Part shown: piece after piece, positions 47,534-58,743 of the stretch
How positions within the stretch are numbered: position 1 is the first letter of the stretch
Layout: each line of letters begins with the position of its first letter
From: Gracilaria domingensis
Taxonomy: Eukaryota; Rhodophyta; Florideophyceae; Gracilariales; Gracilariaceae
NCBI GenBank assembly: GCA_022539475.1
Contig: VCMS01000062.1
Coordinates: forward strand, 264,348 to 328,347
DNA: 64,000 bases
Direction of reading: 5' to 3'
Program-made: the position numbers and the translations under genes
The notes under the pieces: generated by a model
Seen by the model: only the letters and a program-made list of their open reading frames with translations
What the model was told of the DNA's origin: nothing
The model's database searches: none

Positions 47534-49336
47534 ATGTTTCAGGCTTTAATTATCTCACATATCCTCTTCCCTATTGTCGTGACCGCCGATGGCTGTCAGA
47601 GAGGCTCTTATTGGAACTCGACAGCGTCTCAATGTGTGCTCTGCCCTCCCGGATTGTATCAATATGCCATAAACTCCACGACATGCATACCATGTAGAGC
47701 CGGACGGTACATCTCGTACGCTGGGGCCCAAAGCTCTCAAGTTTGTCGACTGTGTCCTGCGGGAACTTTTTCACCAGCTGGATCAGCCTCCTGCATCCCA
47801 TGTCCAGAAGGTACAAAATCGTTGGAGGGTTCTGCACGATGTGTTCACTGTCCAGAAGGACATTCACTCTTTCCCGCATGGCGTACACCCCGTAGTGACG
47901 GGTGCCGAGAATGCATTCATGGGTATGCTGATGAGGAAAACCTCCTGGAGTGCAAAGACTGCCCTCCGGGACACGCTGCTTTTCGGGGCTCTTCCTCAAT
48001 TCATCAATGCAAGCCATGTACTCCTGGCACATCTTCTGAACACGGTACCTGCAATGGATGTCCAGAAGGAACATTCAGTGGTCCAGCCGCGGTGAAATGT
48101 ATGCTATGCCCGTTAGGAACAGTATCTGTCGCAGACTTTGCTTCTCACAAGTGCATCCCGTGCGAAGCGGGTCAGTACGGCAGACTCTATCGCGGGTACA
48201 ATTCGTATCCCAAGTGCTTTGATTGTCCAGAAAACACACTGTCGTACACTCCTGGTAGAAGATTTTGCCGAAGAGTAAACGGACCTTGTCCTCGAGGGTA
48301 CATCGAAACCTCAACTGGAGACTGTGAACGGTGTGAAGTTGATGAAAGGTATGACATTCAAACGGAACATTGCGTGCCCTGTCCAAGCCATGAGGGTAGT
48401 GTTGGTGGGCTCCCGCTAACATGTGCGCCATGTGCAGACGTAATCAGGGCGAAGGTGGAGAAATCTCACTGTGTTCCATGGGATTATCTACCTACTTTTC
48501 CTGTTGTCAGTCAAACTTGTGCTCCCGGAACACACATACGTGACACGCAGTTTGTTCGCTTTTGTGTGCCTTGCGATCCTGGATTCTATAGTTCGGAAAC
48601 AAATTCAGCTGAGTGCCTTCCATGCCCGAGCGGAAAATTTTCAACAGACGCTGGTGCAACTCAATGTGAAAGTTGCCCGGAAGGAATGATACCTGATGCA
48701 AATTCTGACAAATGCGTCAACCGAGAAACAAACTGTGCCATTGATGAGCAGCTTGCGATAGAGGACGGGGATCGTCCTTTCTGTGTGTCCGAAGAATGTT
48801 CTGTCTCTGAAGACGGTTCATACACTTGTCCTCCATGCGTACTTGGAAGTTCCGGGTTATACGAATTCCGGGAATGTGAACCTTGCCCTGGGAATCAAGT
48901 GCGGGACTACGACTATAGCTGCGGATGTCGAGGACCCCTTTCGCAAAACATCGGGATCATAGATGGAACTTGCTCCGAGTGCCCTGCAGGTAGCTACGGA
49001 AAGTCTGTTGCGGAAGGTGACAACGAATGTGTGCAGTGCCCTGCCGAAACATATCGGGTGGTGGCCACATACGAGAGAATGCTAAGCTCTGTGTGTCCCA
49101 GATGCACTCAGCATACGCCATGTGAGAAATGTCCCGCTGGTTTCGTTACACGCAACGACGGAGCAATGGAATGTGAAAAGTGTCCACCAGGTACGTTTAC
49201 CTACGGCATAGGCGACACGGAATGCTTGTCGTATGGAGCTCCAAGCGCATCTGCACCTTTCAATCATCCACTGGATTTGGGCATACAGAGAGAACGCGAG
49301 AGTTTATCAGAATGGTGGGAATCCTTGTCTTACTGA
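47534..49336 (+). CDS. Secreted protein with ephrin-receptor-like (GCC2/GCC3) Cys repeats
   Basis: 600 residues from the ATG at 47534; the frame extends seven codons up to a TTG. A signal peptide (MFQALIISHILFPIVVTA) is followed by about ten tandem modules of the form CxxCPxGxY/TxxxxGxxxCxxCPxG, for example LCPAGTFSPAGSASCIPCPE, VHCPEGHSLFP, PCPSGKFSTDAGATQCESCP and KCPPGTFTYGIGDTECLSYG. This is the GCC2_GCC3/TNFR-like pattern found in many eukaryotic surface proteins, usually for protein or glycan contact. No transmembrane helix or kinase domain follows; the end is short and polar (REREWW-like). It stands in tandem with the Cys-rich gene 930 bp upstream. A secreted adhesive or defence role is conjecture. 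Confidence 0.85.
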   Translation: MFQALIISHILFPIVVTADGCQRGSYWNSTASQCVLCPPGLYQYAINSTTCIPCRAGRYISYAGAQSSQVCRLCPAGTFSPAGSASCIPCPEGTKSLEGSARCVHCPEGHSLFPAWRTPRSDGCRECIHGYADEENLLECKDCPPGHAAFRGSSSIHQCKPCTPGTSSEHGTCNGCPEGTFSGPAAVKCMLCPLGTVSVADFASHKCIPCEAGQYGRLYRGYNSYPKCFDCPENTLSYTPGRRFCRRVNGPCPRGYIETSTGDCERCEVDERYDIQTEHCVPCPSHEGSVGGLPLTCAPCADVIRAKVEKSHCVPWDYLPTFPVVSQTCAPGTHIRDTQFVRFCVPCDPGFYSSETNSAECLPCPSGKFSTDAGATQCESCPEGMIPDANSDKCVNRETNCAIDEQLAIEDGDRPFCVSEECSVSEDGSYTCPPCVLGSSGLYEFRECEPCPGNQVRDYDYSCGCRGPLSQNIGIIDGTCSECPAGSYGKSVAEGDNECVQCPAETYRVVATYERMLSSVCPRCTQHTPCEKCPAGFVTRNDGAMECEKCPPGTFTYGIGDTECLSYGAPSASAPFNHPLDLGIQRERESLSEWWESLSY

Positions 49337-49339
49337 GTT

Positions 49340-49779
49340 TGCTACCAAATTACACATTTGCAAATTGTACTCCGTGCCATATGCACATTTCTACGTCTGC
49401 CTGAGGCTCTGAATGTTTCATGATAGCAAAGCTTCATACATAGTGCCAAATTGACTGACTTCATCCAACGCAGGCTACATTCTTGTTAATTTCTATGTTT
49501 CTTTCGACTTCTGGTACAACGCTTCCATAATTGGCGACCTTACCGTTCTCGGGTTTTATAATTAGATCGCGCAAAAAACTGTTTCATAACAATAGTGTCG
49601 ATGCCGTTTTTGGGAAAAACGAAGGACGTGGTGACAAATCAGGGAGAACTAACTAAATATCGACAGAACCAGCCCAAAAAGCAAAAGAAATTATATAGCT
49701 CAGCTGTCTGCTAACCCATATGCAACGGCCTCGAAAAAGATACAAACTCGCCAAGCACAAAAGACAGAGAACGAGAAGA
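49340..49779. other. 3' flank of the GCC2/GCC3-like gene
   Basis: No gene. It ends at the target duplication of the hAT MITE. Confidence 0.4.
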
Positions 49780-49787
49780 GTAAATAC

Positions 49788-50303
49788 CAGGCCCGTATTT
49801 GTGACTGACTGACTAGCAAATGCAATAAAATTCTAGTCACATTTAGACATTTACAGTACACGTGGCCACTACCATACGTGTCACATTCATAACCACTCAT
49901 TTTCCTACATGTGTGTAATGTAATAGCCTAAATGGTTTTCAAATTAAGTCTTAAGTCTATTTTTGACTATAAATACTAAACATAGTTATCAATTTGTTAA
50001 GATATCCCTTTGTTTGATTAGTTTTGCTGTTTTTTTCAACGTTTTTCTCATTTTTAAAAACTTTTGTAAAACTTGGAGTTTGATAATAAAATTCTTTAGA
50101 ACGAGTATACCTTGTTAGAGCCTAAGCAATTTGACATATATACTTATATATCTCCGACCAAGAGCAGCGCAATTTAATTTCTAAGCAAACGCGCTTAGAA
50201 GAAGAACCAAGGAAAATGTGACTAAATGTGACCGACTACAAATTTTTTTGAGTGACTTTAACTTTTGGACTTGCTCGAAAATCTAGTCAGCAATACGGGC
50301 CTG
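49788..50303. mobile_element. hAT-type MITE with perfect 8-bp target duplication
   Basis: 516 bp. The left end is CAGGCCCGTATTTGTGACT, and the right end is AGTCAGCAATACGGGCCTG. GTAAATAC flanks both sides (49780-49787 and 50304-50311). ACTGACTGACTAG is repeated subterminally. AT-rich interior without coding sequence. Same family as 14704-15431, judged by its ends. Confidence 0.9.
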
Positions 50304-50311
50304 GTAAATAC

Positions 50312-51170
50312 CAACTTTGTGGTAAAATCCCAAACAAAAACACGTCAATCGCTACAAAGCCAAAACCTCGAGAGAAAATAAGGGTTACAGCGAAATAATA
50401 AAACCATTAGAATTGAAGCGAAAACGCCCCCACCCAACCGTCGGCTGAGAAAACGCTCCCGGGTCGAAGTAAAAAAACAATAAGTGCTATTTTGACAGGT
50501 GACAACCATAAGCCACTCTTGTAAAATGCGCAGACGCGACGAGTATACTGAAGGTTGCAATGTGCAAAGGCGTACAAAAAGAGCAACAAACTGCAAATGT
50601 AAGAACCAGGCTACTGCGCTGAGATAAAATGTCGGGTGGCGACAAGCAAAAATGGTTAGTCAACACCAAACGAAAAAGAGTAGTTTGAAGAGAGAAGGAG
50701 AAAGGTGCTCAAAGTAGGGGTGAGGGGACGGTCTTCGCGAGTGTAAGTGGTCTGCCTGAATCGAGTTGCACAAGAAGCCTCGAACTCGGGGATTTGCTTT
50801 ACAATTGTGCTGCTATATAAATTTTAAGTGGTAGCTTGATCATCATCTTGTAAGAAATACCGTAGTGTCGCTCACCATGTCTATAGTAGGTAGTGGTGTC
50901 AACTTTAGGTTCTTCATTATGTAAATCAGTGGTTGCCAAGATTTTCTCTGACTTTTACGGTTCTCAACTAGTACTCTGGGTAATATCTATCTTTTATATG
51001 ATACAAAAGTATTGCTTTTCTCCACTTCGTTATGTTCGTCGGTAATCAATTACTGTCCTCTTGATTTTTTATGAATTCCGGATGCCATTTTGGTGATATT
51101 TGTTTTCCATACTGTGTTATCATGGCATTATCGAGGTTGCCAGTGCGTGACCGGCTATCTCAGTGGTACA
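50312..51170. other. Intergenic, no gene supported
   Basis: Short frames only. There is a low-complexity purine-rich part near 50670-50730. Confidence 0.4.
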
Positions 51171-51176
51171 CTCAAA

Positions 51177-51186
51177 TTTATATATA
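51177..51186 (+). promoter_or_regulatory. TATA-like box before a small ORF
   Basis: TTTATATATAC lies 105-114 bp upstream of the ATG at 51291. Confidence 0.35.
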
Positions 51187-51290
51187 CTTTTCAATGCCTC
51201 CCAATTCTGTCATGCTGCCTCTGTCTTGCCGTTGCCTTTGGACCACCCAATTTCGAAAAGATTTCTCCTCCAAACCAAGTTCTTGCCATT

Positions 51291-51494
51291 ATGACCAACG
51301 ACAAAACAGATCATTCTGACATTCCTCCAGCCAAATCAACAGTCTTGATAAACAACGAGGCCAAGAAAGTAGCTGCTGATGATTCGGAACTTGAAGAGCT
51401 CAAGGCCATGATTAATGATGAAGTTACAGCGGAAGAACTGAAGAAAGCTCAACAGTTTGCTTGCTTAGAAACATTCTATACTTTTCTCTTTTAG
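51291..51494 (+). CDS. Hypothetical small acidic protein (67 residues)
   Basis: ATG at 51291. The product is MTNDKTDHSDIPPAKSTVLI followed by an acidic helix (DDSELEELKAMINDEVTAEE, then LKKAQQ). The same frame is open upstream and encodes ILSCCLCLAVAFGPPNFEK, which looks like the end of a signal peptide. An upstream exon could make this a small secreted protein. No family is recognised. Confidence 0.35.
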   Translation: MTNDKTDHSDIPPAKSTVLINNEAKKVAADDSELEELKAMINDEVTAEELKKAQQFACLETFYTFLF

Positions 51495-52065
51495 CACGGT
51501 GTTTGTAATAAAGTACAAAATTGCGTCTTTTTAATGAATACGTCCAGGAACTGTAGTGTGGATGGATTGCACACGGAGTGTAAAGCCGTTTGCGCTGCCC
51601 ACTCGAAAACAACAGATGTTGAAGATGCGGAGTAGCTCACAGCAACCAGTATTGAAACCAAGTACGGAGACAGGTGCAGTCCAAGATGGTAGCACACGCC
51701 TAAATAGAGAGCCAGTAAAACAGTAGTGATATCGCTGCTAAACATCCTGTAAAGGTCTTAGACAGACTGAGTTTCTACTACGACTTAGAATTTGTGCCAC
51801 AGAAACAAGACAAAGAACTTGTTAGGAAACACCTTGGTATACTGACTCGAGGCTGACGCCAACATGGCCAAAATACATATTTACTCTGGCGTTGCTACGC
51901 ACATTTACGGCTTACCGTTCGCAGGGCACTAGCGACAACCGACATAAAGGTAGTCTATTACTACTACTATCATTACTACAACAGCCACTACTGACTATCG
52001 GAATTCTTTACAGTTCCACCTTCTTTACCGTCCCTGTTTACTATCGTACGGTGTTTTTTGGATGA
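51495..52065. other. Intergenic, no gene supported
   Basis: Only short frames. A CTACTAC/ATTACTAC low-complexity patch lies near 51955-51990. Confidence 0.4.
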
Positions 52066-52215
52066 ATGGAAAGAGAACCTGACCGCATTGCCGGAGCTTT
52101 TCGTGCGTCGGTTCGGGGTCGCCTCAGCGGTTTTGATGATGGTCCTACGCCCTTGCTCCGGCGCACGCGTCTTGCGCTTGGTGCACGATGCGGTGAAAGC
52201 GCTGCTTTTCTCTGA
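52066..52215 (+). CDS. Small 49-residue open frame
   Basis: MEREPDRIAGAFRASVRGRL then SGFDDGPTPLLRRTRLALGA, ending ESAAFL. It is Arg- and Gly-rich with a GC-rich codon bias unlike the AT-rich surroundings. No family is recognised. It could be a gene fragment. Confidence 0.2.
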   Translation: MEREPDRIAGAFRASVRGRLSGFDDGPTPLLRRTRLALGARCGESAAFL

Positions 52216-52439
52216 TTAATGCTTACTATCGACTATCTGCAAGTACTGCTTTTTCTTCTCCATTTCCTTGCATTCCACTCTGTAGTTTTCCTAAAACATA
52301 TTGTGCTCTCCTTTGTTCCTTCTTTCACGTTTTCTCCCCATTGTGTATTAAACAGTGTGCGCCAATGGTAGGGATAGTGGTAGTCACGACCAATAGCAGC
52401 GCGTCCTTGTCCCGTATCAGGACCAACTCCCAACTTCCT

Positions 52440-52980
52440 TGTTCCACACTATCATGTTTGCTGCGCGGCGGCGCGCGTAACCAGAGACAGCGAGGGCGCT
52501 CGGCAGTGACACAGCCAGCGACAGTGACATTCTAAATCCAGTGATATCCAACGTCCTCGTCCTTGTGCAGCGATCAAGCACATGACGCGCGATGGCGTGC
52601 GGCCGCGCGCAACAGTGCGCGCCGCAGCAAACAGCAGAGTGACGCGCGCCGGCGGTAACTGTAGCGGCAGCGACGCCGTGATAACGACACAGCTTTCCTT
52701 CTCTAGCGTGGTGCGCAGTGGCTGCGCACAGCGGGGACGGTGAAGCAAAAAGCGCATCCTCCTCGTGGCGACAGCGGTGACGACGCAGCGGCGGCAACAA
52801 ATAGCAGCTCAGCATGGCGCAGTGGCGATTTGAAACGGCGGCGGCGACGCACAGTGACTCCTCTCATGCGTGGCGCGCACCAGCAATCCCCAACGGCAGC
52901 GACACGAAGCAGCGGGGCGACGCAGAGCAGCGCGCACTCCTAGTGGTGGCGGTGGAGGGTGCGCTTATCTTAGGAGGGGA
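52440..52980. repeat. GC-rich degenerate simple-repeat tract
   Basis: Irregular repeats of CGGCGGCG, CAGCGACAGTGAC and GTGGCGACAGCGG over about 500 bp. Frames on both strands stay open because of composition, not coding. It abuts the LTR at 52982. Confidence 0.5.
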
Positions 52981-52981
52981 T

Positions 52982-53988
52982 TGTAGAGCAATCTCAGAAA
53001 TGGGGATGATCCGTAGGATGTCTGAGTATTGCCCCCTATATGGGCAGCCTCAGTGACACAGCCCTCTGTCCGTACTGAAGCTCAGTGGCAAGCCGGGTGT
53101 ATGACTGGAGACAGTGAATGATGTATACCTACAGAGATGAAACCGAGAAAGATGCGGAGCTCACGTGGGTAACCAGAAGCAAAGCCCTAGAGATGGGATC
53201 ACAAGCAAGCAACCGTGTGGACGGTGTGCACGAGAAACCGACCCACGGAGCCAAGAAACGGTCCGTGCCAAAGGGAGGAGACAGGGCCGATAGTAGCTCG
53301 ACGACCACAAAGTGGTGCTAACAGATTGTACTAAAGTGGGACCAGAGTATACCCGTACTGGGGCAGAAGCGGTACCTAAACCAGCCGACTAGAGTCCAAA
53401 GCGACGGCAGTCCTTGGCCAAGACGCCCGACAGTAGCCGATATTGGAACAACACAAGAAACCAGACAGTTGGGGCAAGCGTGGGCCTTTTTAGTGACTCT
53501 GAGGGTTAGATATATCGAAATCAGTCGTGGTTACCCTCCGAGAAAAGTAGTGAAGCTCCTTAGGAAACAATATTTATAGCCCGGTCCTGGTACGTAGGAG
53601 GCGACTCAGGTGAGTTTACTTGGTGGGCTCCAGGGCCAGATGTCCCGAGCCTATCTAGGAATCACCCAAGAATTAATCTAACACTATTTACAATTGTGGT
53701 GTGCACCTCTCGAGGTTCAAACACGTGTATGACCCAGTATCAGGGTGTCCGTGAACAACCCCGGCGGGTACACTCTGAGGATCCACTCTACACGCCGGCT
53801 ACGAAGTCCAGCATCCGCTCGTGTCAATGAACCAATGCCCACATCCACCTGTAAAGGTTCCTACAAACTTCCTCCAAAGAGTAGCCTAAAATTGGGGTGC
53901 CATTTATAGTGTGCGCAAGGTCACCCAAGGTTCAGTGTTCATTATGAGATGCATCAGTCGCCGATTACCCGATCGTAATTGCTCCACA
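52982..53988 (-). repeat. 3' LTR of a chromovirus-type element (1007 bp)
   Basis: On the minus strand it starts TGTGGAGCAA (53988) and ends TTGCTCTACA (52982), with the same 10-bp inverted ends as the LTR at 9930-10917 and similarity along its length. A polypurine tract adjoins its 5' end at 53989, so it is a 3' LTR and its element lies at higher coordinates. Confidence 0.8.
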
Positions 53989-54003
53989 TCTCCTCCTTCT
54001 TAG
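53989..54003 (-). other. Polypurine tract
   Basis: The minus strand reads AAGAAGGAGGAGA directly before the LTR start TGTGGAGCAA. This is the expected primer site for plus-strand DNA synthesis. Confidence 0.7.
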
Positions 54004-56998
54004 ACCAGCATTCCCGTAGCGGGCGAAGCGTAAGGCGCAGAGGGAGGCCCCATAAATGGACAGCACCCATGCGGGGTACCGAGCTTTCGGTTTCTTCAAT
54101 AACAAAGCTCACACAGATCTTACAGTGCTCACCACATCCGAACACAAAAGAATCTCCTTTGCCAAGCATGAACCCTTTTTCGACCATTCCATTTCCGGGG
54201 GCGCCGACGGCGGCAGCTCCGCAGGGTGCGGCATCTGGTGCTCCGGCGAACAACGATCTAACAGGGGTCTAGTCCCAAGTTACTCCCTTCCAAGGGCCTC
54301 CGATGCAAGCCAGCTGGGATGCTTTGGCGGCTCCAGCTCCACACCACTCCCTCAAGGGCAACAGTTACAGCATCCTGATTATCATCATTCTGGGACTCGA
54401 TACTATCAGATCCCCTACGCCGGTGTTTCTTATCGGGTTCCCATGCAGGGTTATGCTCGAACGCACCTCTACAGGCTCGCCATGTCGAAGCCGTTGCGTG
54501 GAACAATGAGCAAGCGACGCCGTTAACAGTGAATTCCAGGGGCTGGATTTTGCGGGAGTCATTACTCAGCCGCTCTCCCCGTAGGAACGGTGTTATTGTA
54601 GAGCAAAACCCCAGCGGTGGGATCGTCTCTCGAGGCGTTCGAGTCCTTGCCCTCTAGACGAGGTGAACTCAGTGGTGAGCCCTCCGAACACGGATAGTGC
54701 AGGTGTAAGACCGCCCGTGGTACGGGATACAAGTACGGATGTTCAGGGGTGAGCGGCCCTTGATCCAGGAGTCCGGCGAAAAGTAACGGAGTGGTCGACA
54801 GGGAAGGTACCGTAGAACGGTGTAAGCCCTAGGTAAAAAGGGGAAGGAGAAGGGAAAAACCAAGGAAGAACCCTCGACGGGGCGTGCGACAAGCGGCAAC
54901 AGACCCGGCGACGGGAAATGGGGTTGTTTATTAAGCCCACGCGGGAGTAACTCTATACAGAAACCGAAAAATCACCGTACACAGGTAAGCAGTAATCTGC
55001 AGGTAAGGATAAGAAAGCAATAATCCGAAGACGGAAGTAAGCCCGAGGGCAACAGCTGTGTAGGTCAGTAGTGCCTGAATGATCCCGAGGGATGAAGCTA
55101 GTCCGTACCGTACTCGGTGACGCTCCTGACGGAGTTGTACATTTCGTGCAGGCGAATCTAGTTCAGAGCCGAACTCGGTTACCCTTTACTGAAGGAGGAG
55201 GTGACCGGGAGGTCACCCCTTATATCGTAACCGATAAATTAGTAAAAGTAAATTAAATAATCTAATCCACACCTAAACAGGTACATACACGTGGTGCACG
55301 TGACAACCCGCGGCAGCGGCCAGTAAAATATCCGACAATCATCCCAAAACATGTGTGAACACACCCATTCCTACACACCCGTATACGCGACCAGTACTCA
55401 TCCATGCCACGTCATGGTCGACCGCGTGGGAAATGCCATACCTCAATACTGCGAAAACATCCCTTCCGTGGGCCAACATTCATATACTCCGAGTACCCGG
55501 AATCGCTCCTAGTAAGGAGGTTATGAGTACTATCCCCGCGTATCGGGCGAGCACGCTTTGCTCTACAGTTATCCTCTCACAGGTTTCGTGGTTCCACCTG
55601 ACAGCGGTTAAGGACGAGGCTCTCATCAACTCGTACGCCTATGCAAACGGAGTGCTCCCAGAGGGGATTCGACGCGACACGGTGCGATCTCGCGATTGGC
55701 AGATCCGCGTCGCGGTTGAACCTCATTTAATATACCGCGCGCGCGGGGAGTCGATGGATACAGCTCGAGGAGATATGGAACGCTCAGCGTACGAGTGAGT
55801 GAACTGAGTTCGGGGAGGGCATGCCGTTGCGTCGAAGTATGAGTTTTATGTCTCACACTACCGTACTTTCGGTGAATGCTCTTATGGAGATGCTTAAGCC
55901 GAGTTTCAGGAAACCCAGTACGCGCTGACTCGCCGAGGATCGATTCCGATATGCTCGTGTGGAGTCGTCCCCTGCTTTAGACTGAGTTCCGATACCTCCG
56001 AAGGCGTCTCAACAGAGATATGTACGACTTTTGAGCGCCTAGTTTGGTTCGAGAGATGTATGCGCTCCCAAACGGACTGCTTGATTCCGTTTCCACACCT
56101 AGAAACGGAGCGACTGCGCCACAATGCGGTGCCTTCCCGCTTCTTCGGTCTTCCTTCCTGGTGGAGTCGTGTTGAGGTCTCCTGACGGTGCTTCGCGGAG
56201 CTCTCTTCATCTATCAATTACATCGGTTCTCGATTAACTCGCGATTCCGAGTCGGGTTATTGGGCCTTGGTGGCAGCTGAGTGGGGTGCCCGCGTAGCGC
56301 CTCATCTTCTTTGTGATGTCTATGACCATTATCGTATTAGTTCCCTGGTTCCTCTATTCCGATGTATTATCAACCGGTTAGATTTGACTGTCCCTCTGGA
56401 CTCACAAGCGAACCAAGACGAGGTAAGAACTCTTTCGGGAGCGATGAAGCCCGTCAATTGGTACCAAGTTCCGGTGCATTGGGAGCTCGACGGGACTCCG
56501 CGATGGAATGACTGGCCTCCGTGACGAGGTGCTACCCGCTCTGGGGTTTGGGTCTACTATGATCCGTGGGAATGGCAGTTCATTTCCGAACAGCAGGCTG
56601 AGGCCATGTCTCAGGTTCAGCGAGAGATTTCGGTTGGTCACCTGATCGATTTCGTCTTCTCTGAGAACTATGCTCCTCCCATTGACTGGAGCGATCCACA
56701 GTTGGAACACGGCGATGACGTCAACGAAGATTGCCAAGCCCTCTTTATGGGCTTGAAGAGTTCGGCAGGAGATGCAACGCCGGTTCCGGCAGGAGGAGCT
56801 CAGAGCCCAGCAGGGTGGAATATCACGACACCGTCTGCGGTTACTGCGCCGATTCAGGTGGCGGGTCTGCGCTCCAGCCTGGTAGGCATAGGGGCTCCGA
56901 TCCAGGAGAATATGACCGATGCGTCACAGATGACGTCGCTGGGCAACCATTATCTCAGTCAGAACCCGAGCACGGGTGGCGCTCGACGCTACCCGTGA
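54004..56998 (+). pseudogene. Antisense, Trp/Tyr-rich reading frames of unknown origin
   Basis: If the solo LTR (54597-55567) is removed, the plus strand shows protein-like sequence in several frames. An Ala/Pro/Tyr-rich part includes APTAAAPQGAASGAPANND and YYQIPYAGVSYRVPMQGYA up to 54526. LTAVKDEALINSYAYANGVL follows to 55798. From about 56220 to the stop at 56998 one frame is continuous except for TGA at 56522-56524: YWALVAAEWGARVAPHLLCD, VNWYQVPVHWELDGTPRWND, stop, VWVYYDPWEWQFISEQQAEA, IDFVFSENYAPPIDWSDPQL. Its direction opposes the flanking LTR and the chromovirus copy. No family is recognised. It may be an antisense ORF in the 3' region of that element, or an unrelated insertion. Confidence 0.5.
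54597..55567 (-). mobile_element. Solo LTR (971 bp) with 5-bp target duplication
   Basis: Bounded by TGTAGAGCAAA and TTTGCTCTACA, perfect 11-bp inverted ends, and flanked on both sides by GTTAT (54592-54596 and 55568-55572). A solo LTR arises by recombination between the two LTRs of an inserted element. It shares the TACACGTGGTGCAC segment and the CTCTACA terminus with the LTR at the window's left edge, and is a diverged relative of the LTRs at 9930 and 52982. Confidence 0.93.
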
Positions 56999-57739
56999 TG
57001 ACGAGATTACACCGAGTAGCAGTTGCTCTCACTGCAGCTTGAGACCTCAATAAGTAAACCAACTCCATTAGGGGTTCCCTTCCCTCTTAGTTCTCCCTGA
57101 GGCTTCTCCTTCTTCTACTTCTCTACTGCGAGCTTCACCTTCATCTTCCCCAGGTGAACATTTGGGTGGTGTATGTACACTGCATGTCTGATACTGGGGT
57201 TCAGGTGTCTATGATGTGCCTCGTTTGGCACTGTGTCGTATGTAAGTCGTATCTATGTCAAATGTGTGTCGTATAAGTGCCTAGTGCATGGCTGATGATT
57301 GCAGATGTAACGGAATTAAAAAGACGTAATTTTTTGAGGTTGGCACTGTGCCTGTTATGTGCGAATAACAAACATGAACTAGCCATGCGTACGCCTCAGA
57401 TGCGACGAAGATACGGCATACATCAGATTTTCTTCTAAACCAAGCACAGAGTAGACAAATGAACCCCTTGAACAGGCGCAGACAGTACATAGACCGCGCA
57501 AATGTTCACCAGGGTTCACTTCCTTTCCAGGATATTTCTTAGCCATACGTAGCGCTTCTTAGATCTTCTTCCGCTACTGCTTCGTGAAAACCCCGTGTGA
57601 CGGTACTAGACCGACAACTAGGTGACACAACTCTCTCTCCTAATATAGACAGAGGATCTCTTCCTTCGATATTCTTCAGAGTTCCTTCACACTTCCTGCG
57701 GGGCGGTGACGCTTATTAACGATCTTTGCCTGTGACGGT
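56999..57739. other. Non-coding, pyrimidine-rich in part
   Basis: A CT-rich tract at 57090-57160 and TGTGTCGTATG-type short repeats at 57220-57275. No gene is supported. It lies between the antisense frames and the chromodomain of copy 2. Confidence 0.4.
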
Positions 57740-57931
57740 CTAACCCACCTGGGCATTATCCAGGGTGGCAGGGGGCTCTGTCTGAGCTAAGCGATGGGAC
57801 GCGAGTACTTTCGACCTCGGAAGGTGCTCAATGGGCACCAATGTATCATCCTCTGGGGAATACCCGTACCAACGGATTCGATAGAGTATCGTCCCGTCCT
57901 GAGTATTATCGTGCTTCACGATGGGGTCGAT
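57740..57931 (-). pseudogene. Chromodomain of chromovirus copy 2
   Basis: One open frame reads IDPIVKHDNTQDGTILYRIR, WYGYSPEDDTLVPIEHLPRS and KVLASHR, and ends after about 20 more residues. Aromatic-cage-type positions and the YxxRW.GYSPEDDT...E.L signature fit a chromo domain. It is the intact version of the broken domain at 2220-2356. Confidence 0.75.
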
Positions 57932-58743
57932 AGCGAATTCCAGAAGTTCTTTTCCGTCTTAGGACATCGCTTCAGTTCTTCCTGCCAAAAGGCTAACGCT
58001 ATGCTTATACAAAAGAGTAGTGGGTGGGTACTGCAGTACAATCCGGTCTCGAAGACGCCACGATGAGCATATCGCAATGGTAACCACCTTCGTGACTGAG
58101 CACCTGTAACTTTCGTGTTCGGGGTCCAATTTCCTCCAGAGTGGTGTCTGTCAAGATCTCTTCGCATCCGGAGTCCCTCATTTCATGTCTCTTGCCAAAA
58201 AATTACAAACCGACGAGCGATTGCATCTCGAATCCGAGCGTAATGTCTTCCTCGACTTGGAAACCTGATGCGACGGAGAAGCTTGCAGACACGTTCATTG
58301 AACAAGGCGGCCGGTTGCCGGGCCACGGCGCGTTGCCATCCATTGTGATTGGCCGGGCGTGGGGATGCATGCGTCACACGTACCGACAGCGGTTTTAAAA
58401 ATATTGCCTGACATCGGTGAACGGTCATGGGGTGGCACGTGCCAGACGCTCGCCACGGCACGTGATCACAGTCACCAATCTCCTATCTCCTGCCTGTGGG
58501 GGCTTGAATGCACACCACGGACGTGGATCTTACACCGTTTTCCCGGGCGCCGCACTTGTAGTACGTCGTGCTTCGTGCTCGTCCCATGGGGTTGCTCCTG
58601 TCCTCAACATCCGGCTTTCCGGCTTCAACTTCCAGTGTTCCGAACTTCCTTCGCCTGCCGCAGGCTGCCCCCTTTGGGACCCTTATCGGCTTACCCCGAT
58701 AATGTGTCTGCAGATACTGCTTTCGAGGTTCTCTCGGAACTTC

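Noticed and set aside
52417-52943. Several overlapping Arg/Ala-rich frames
   Set aside because: They arise from the degenerate CGG/CAGCGACA repeat tract and have no protein-like features.
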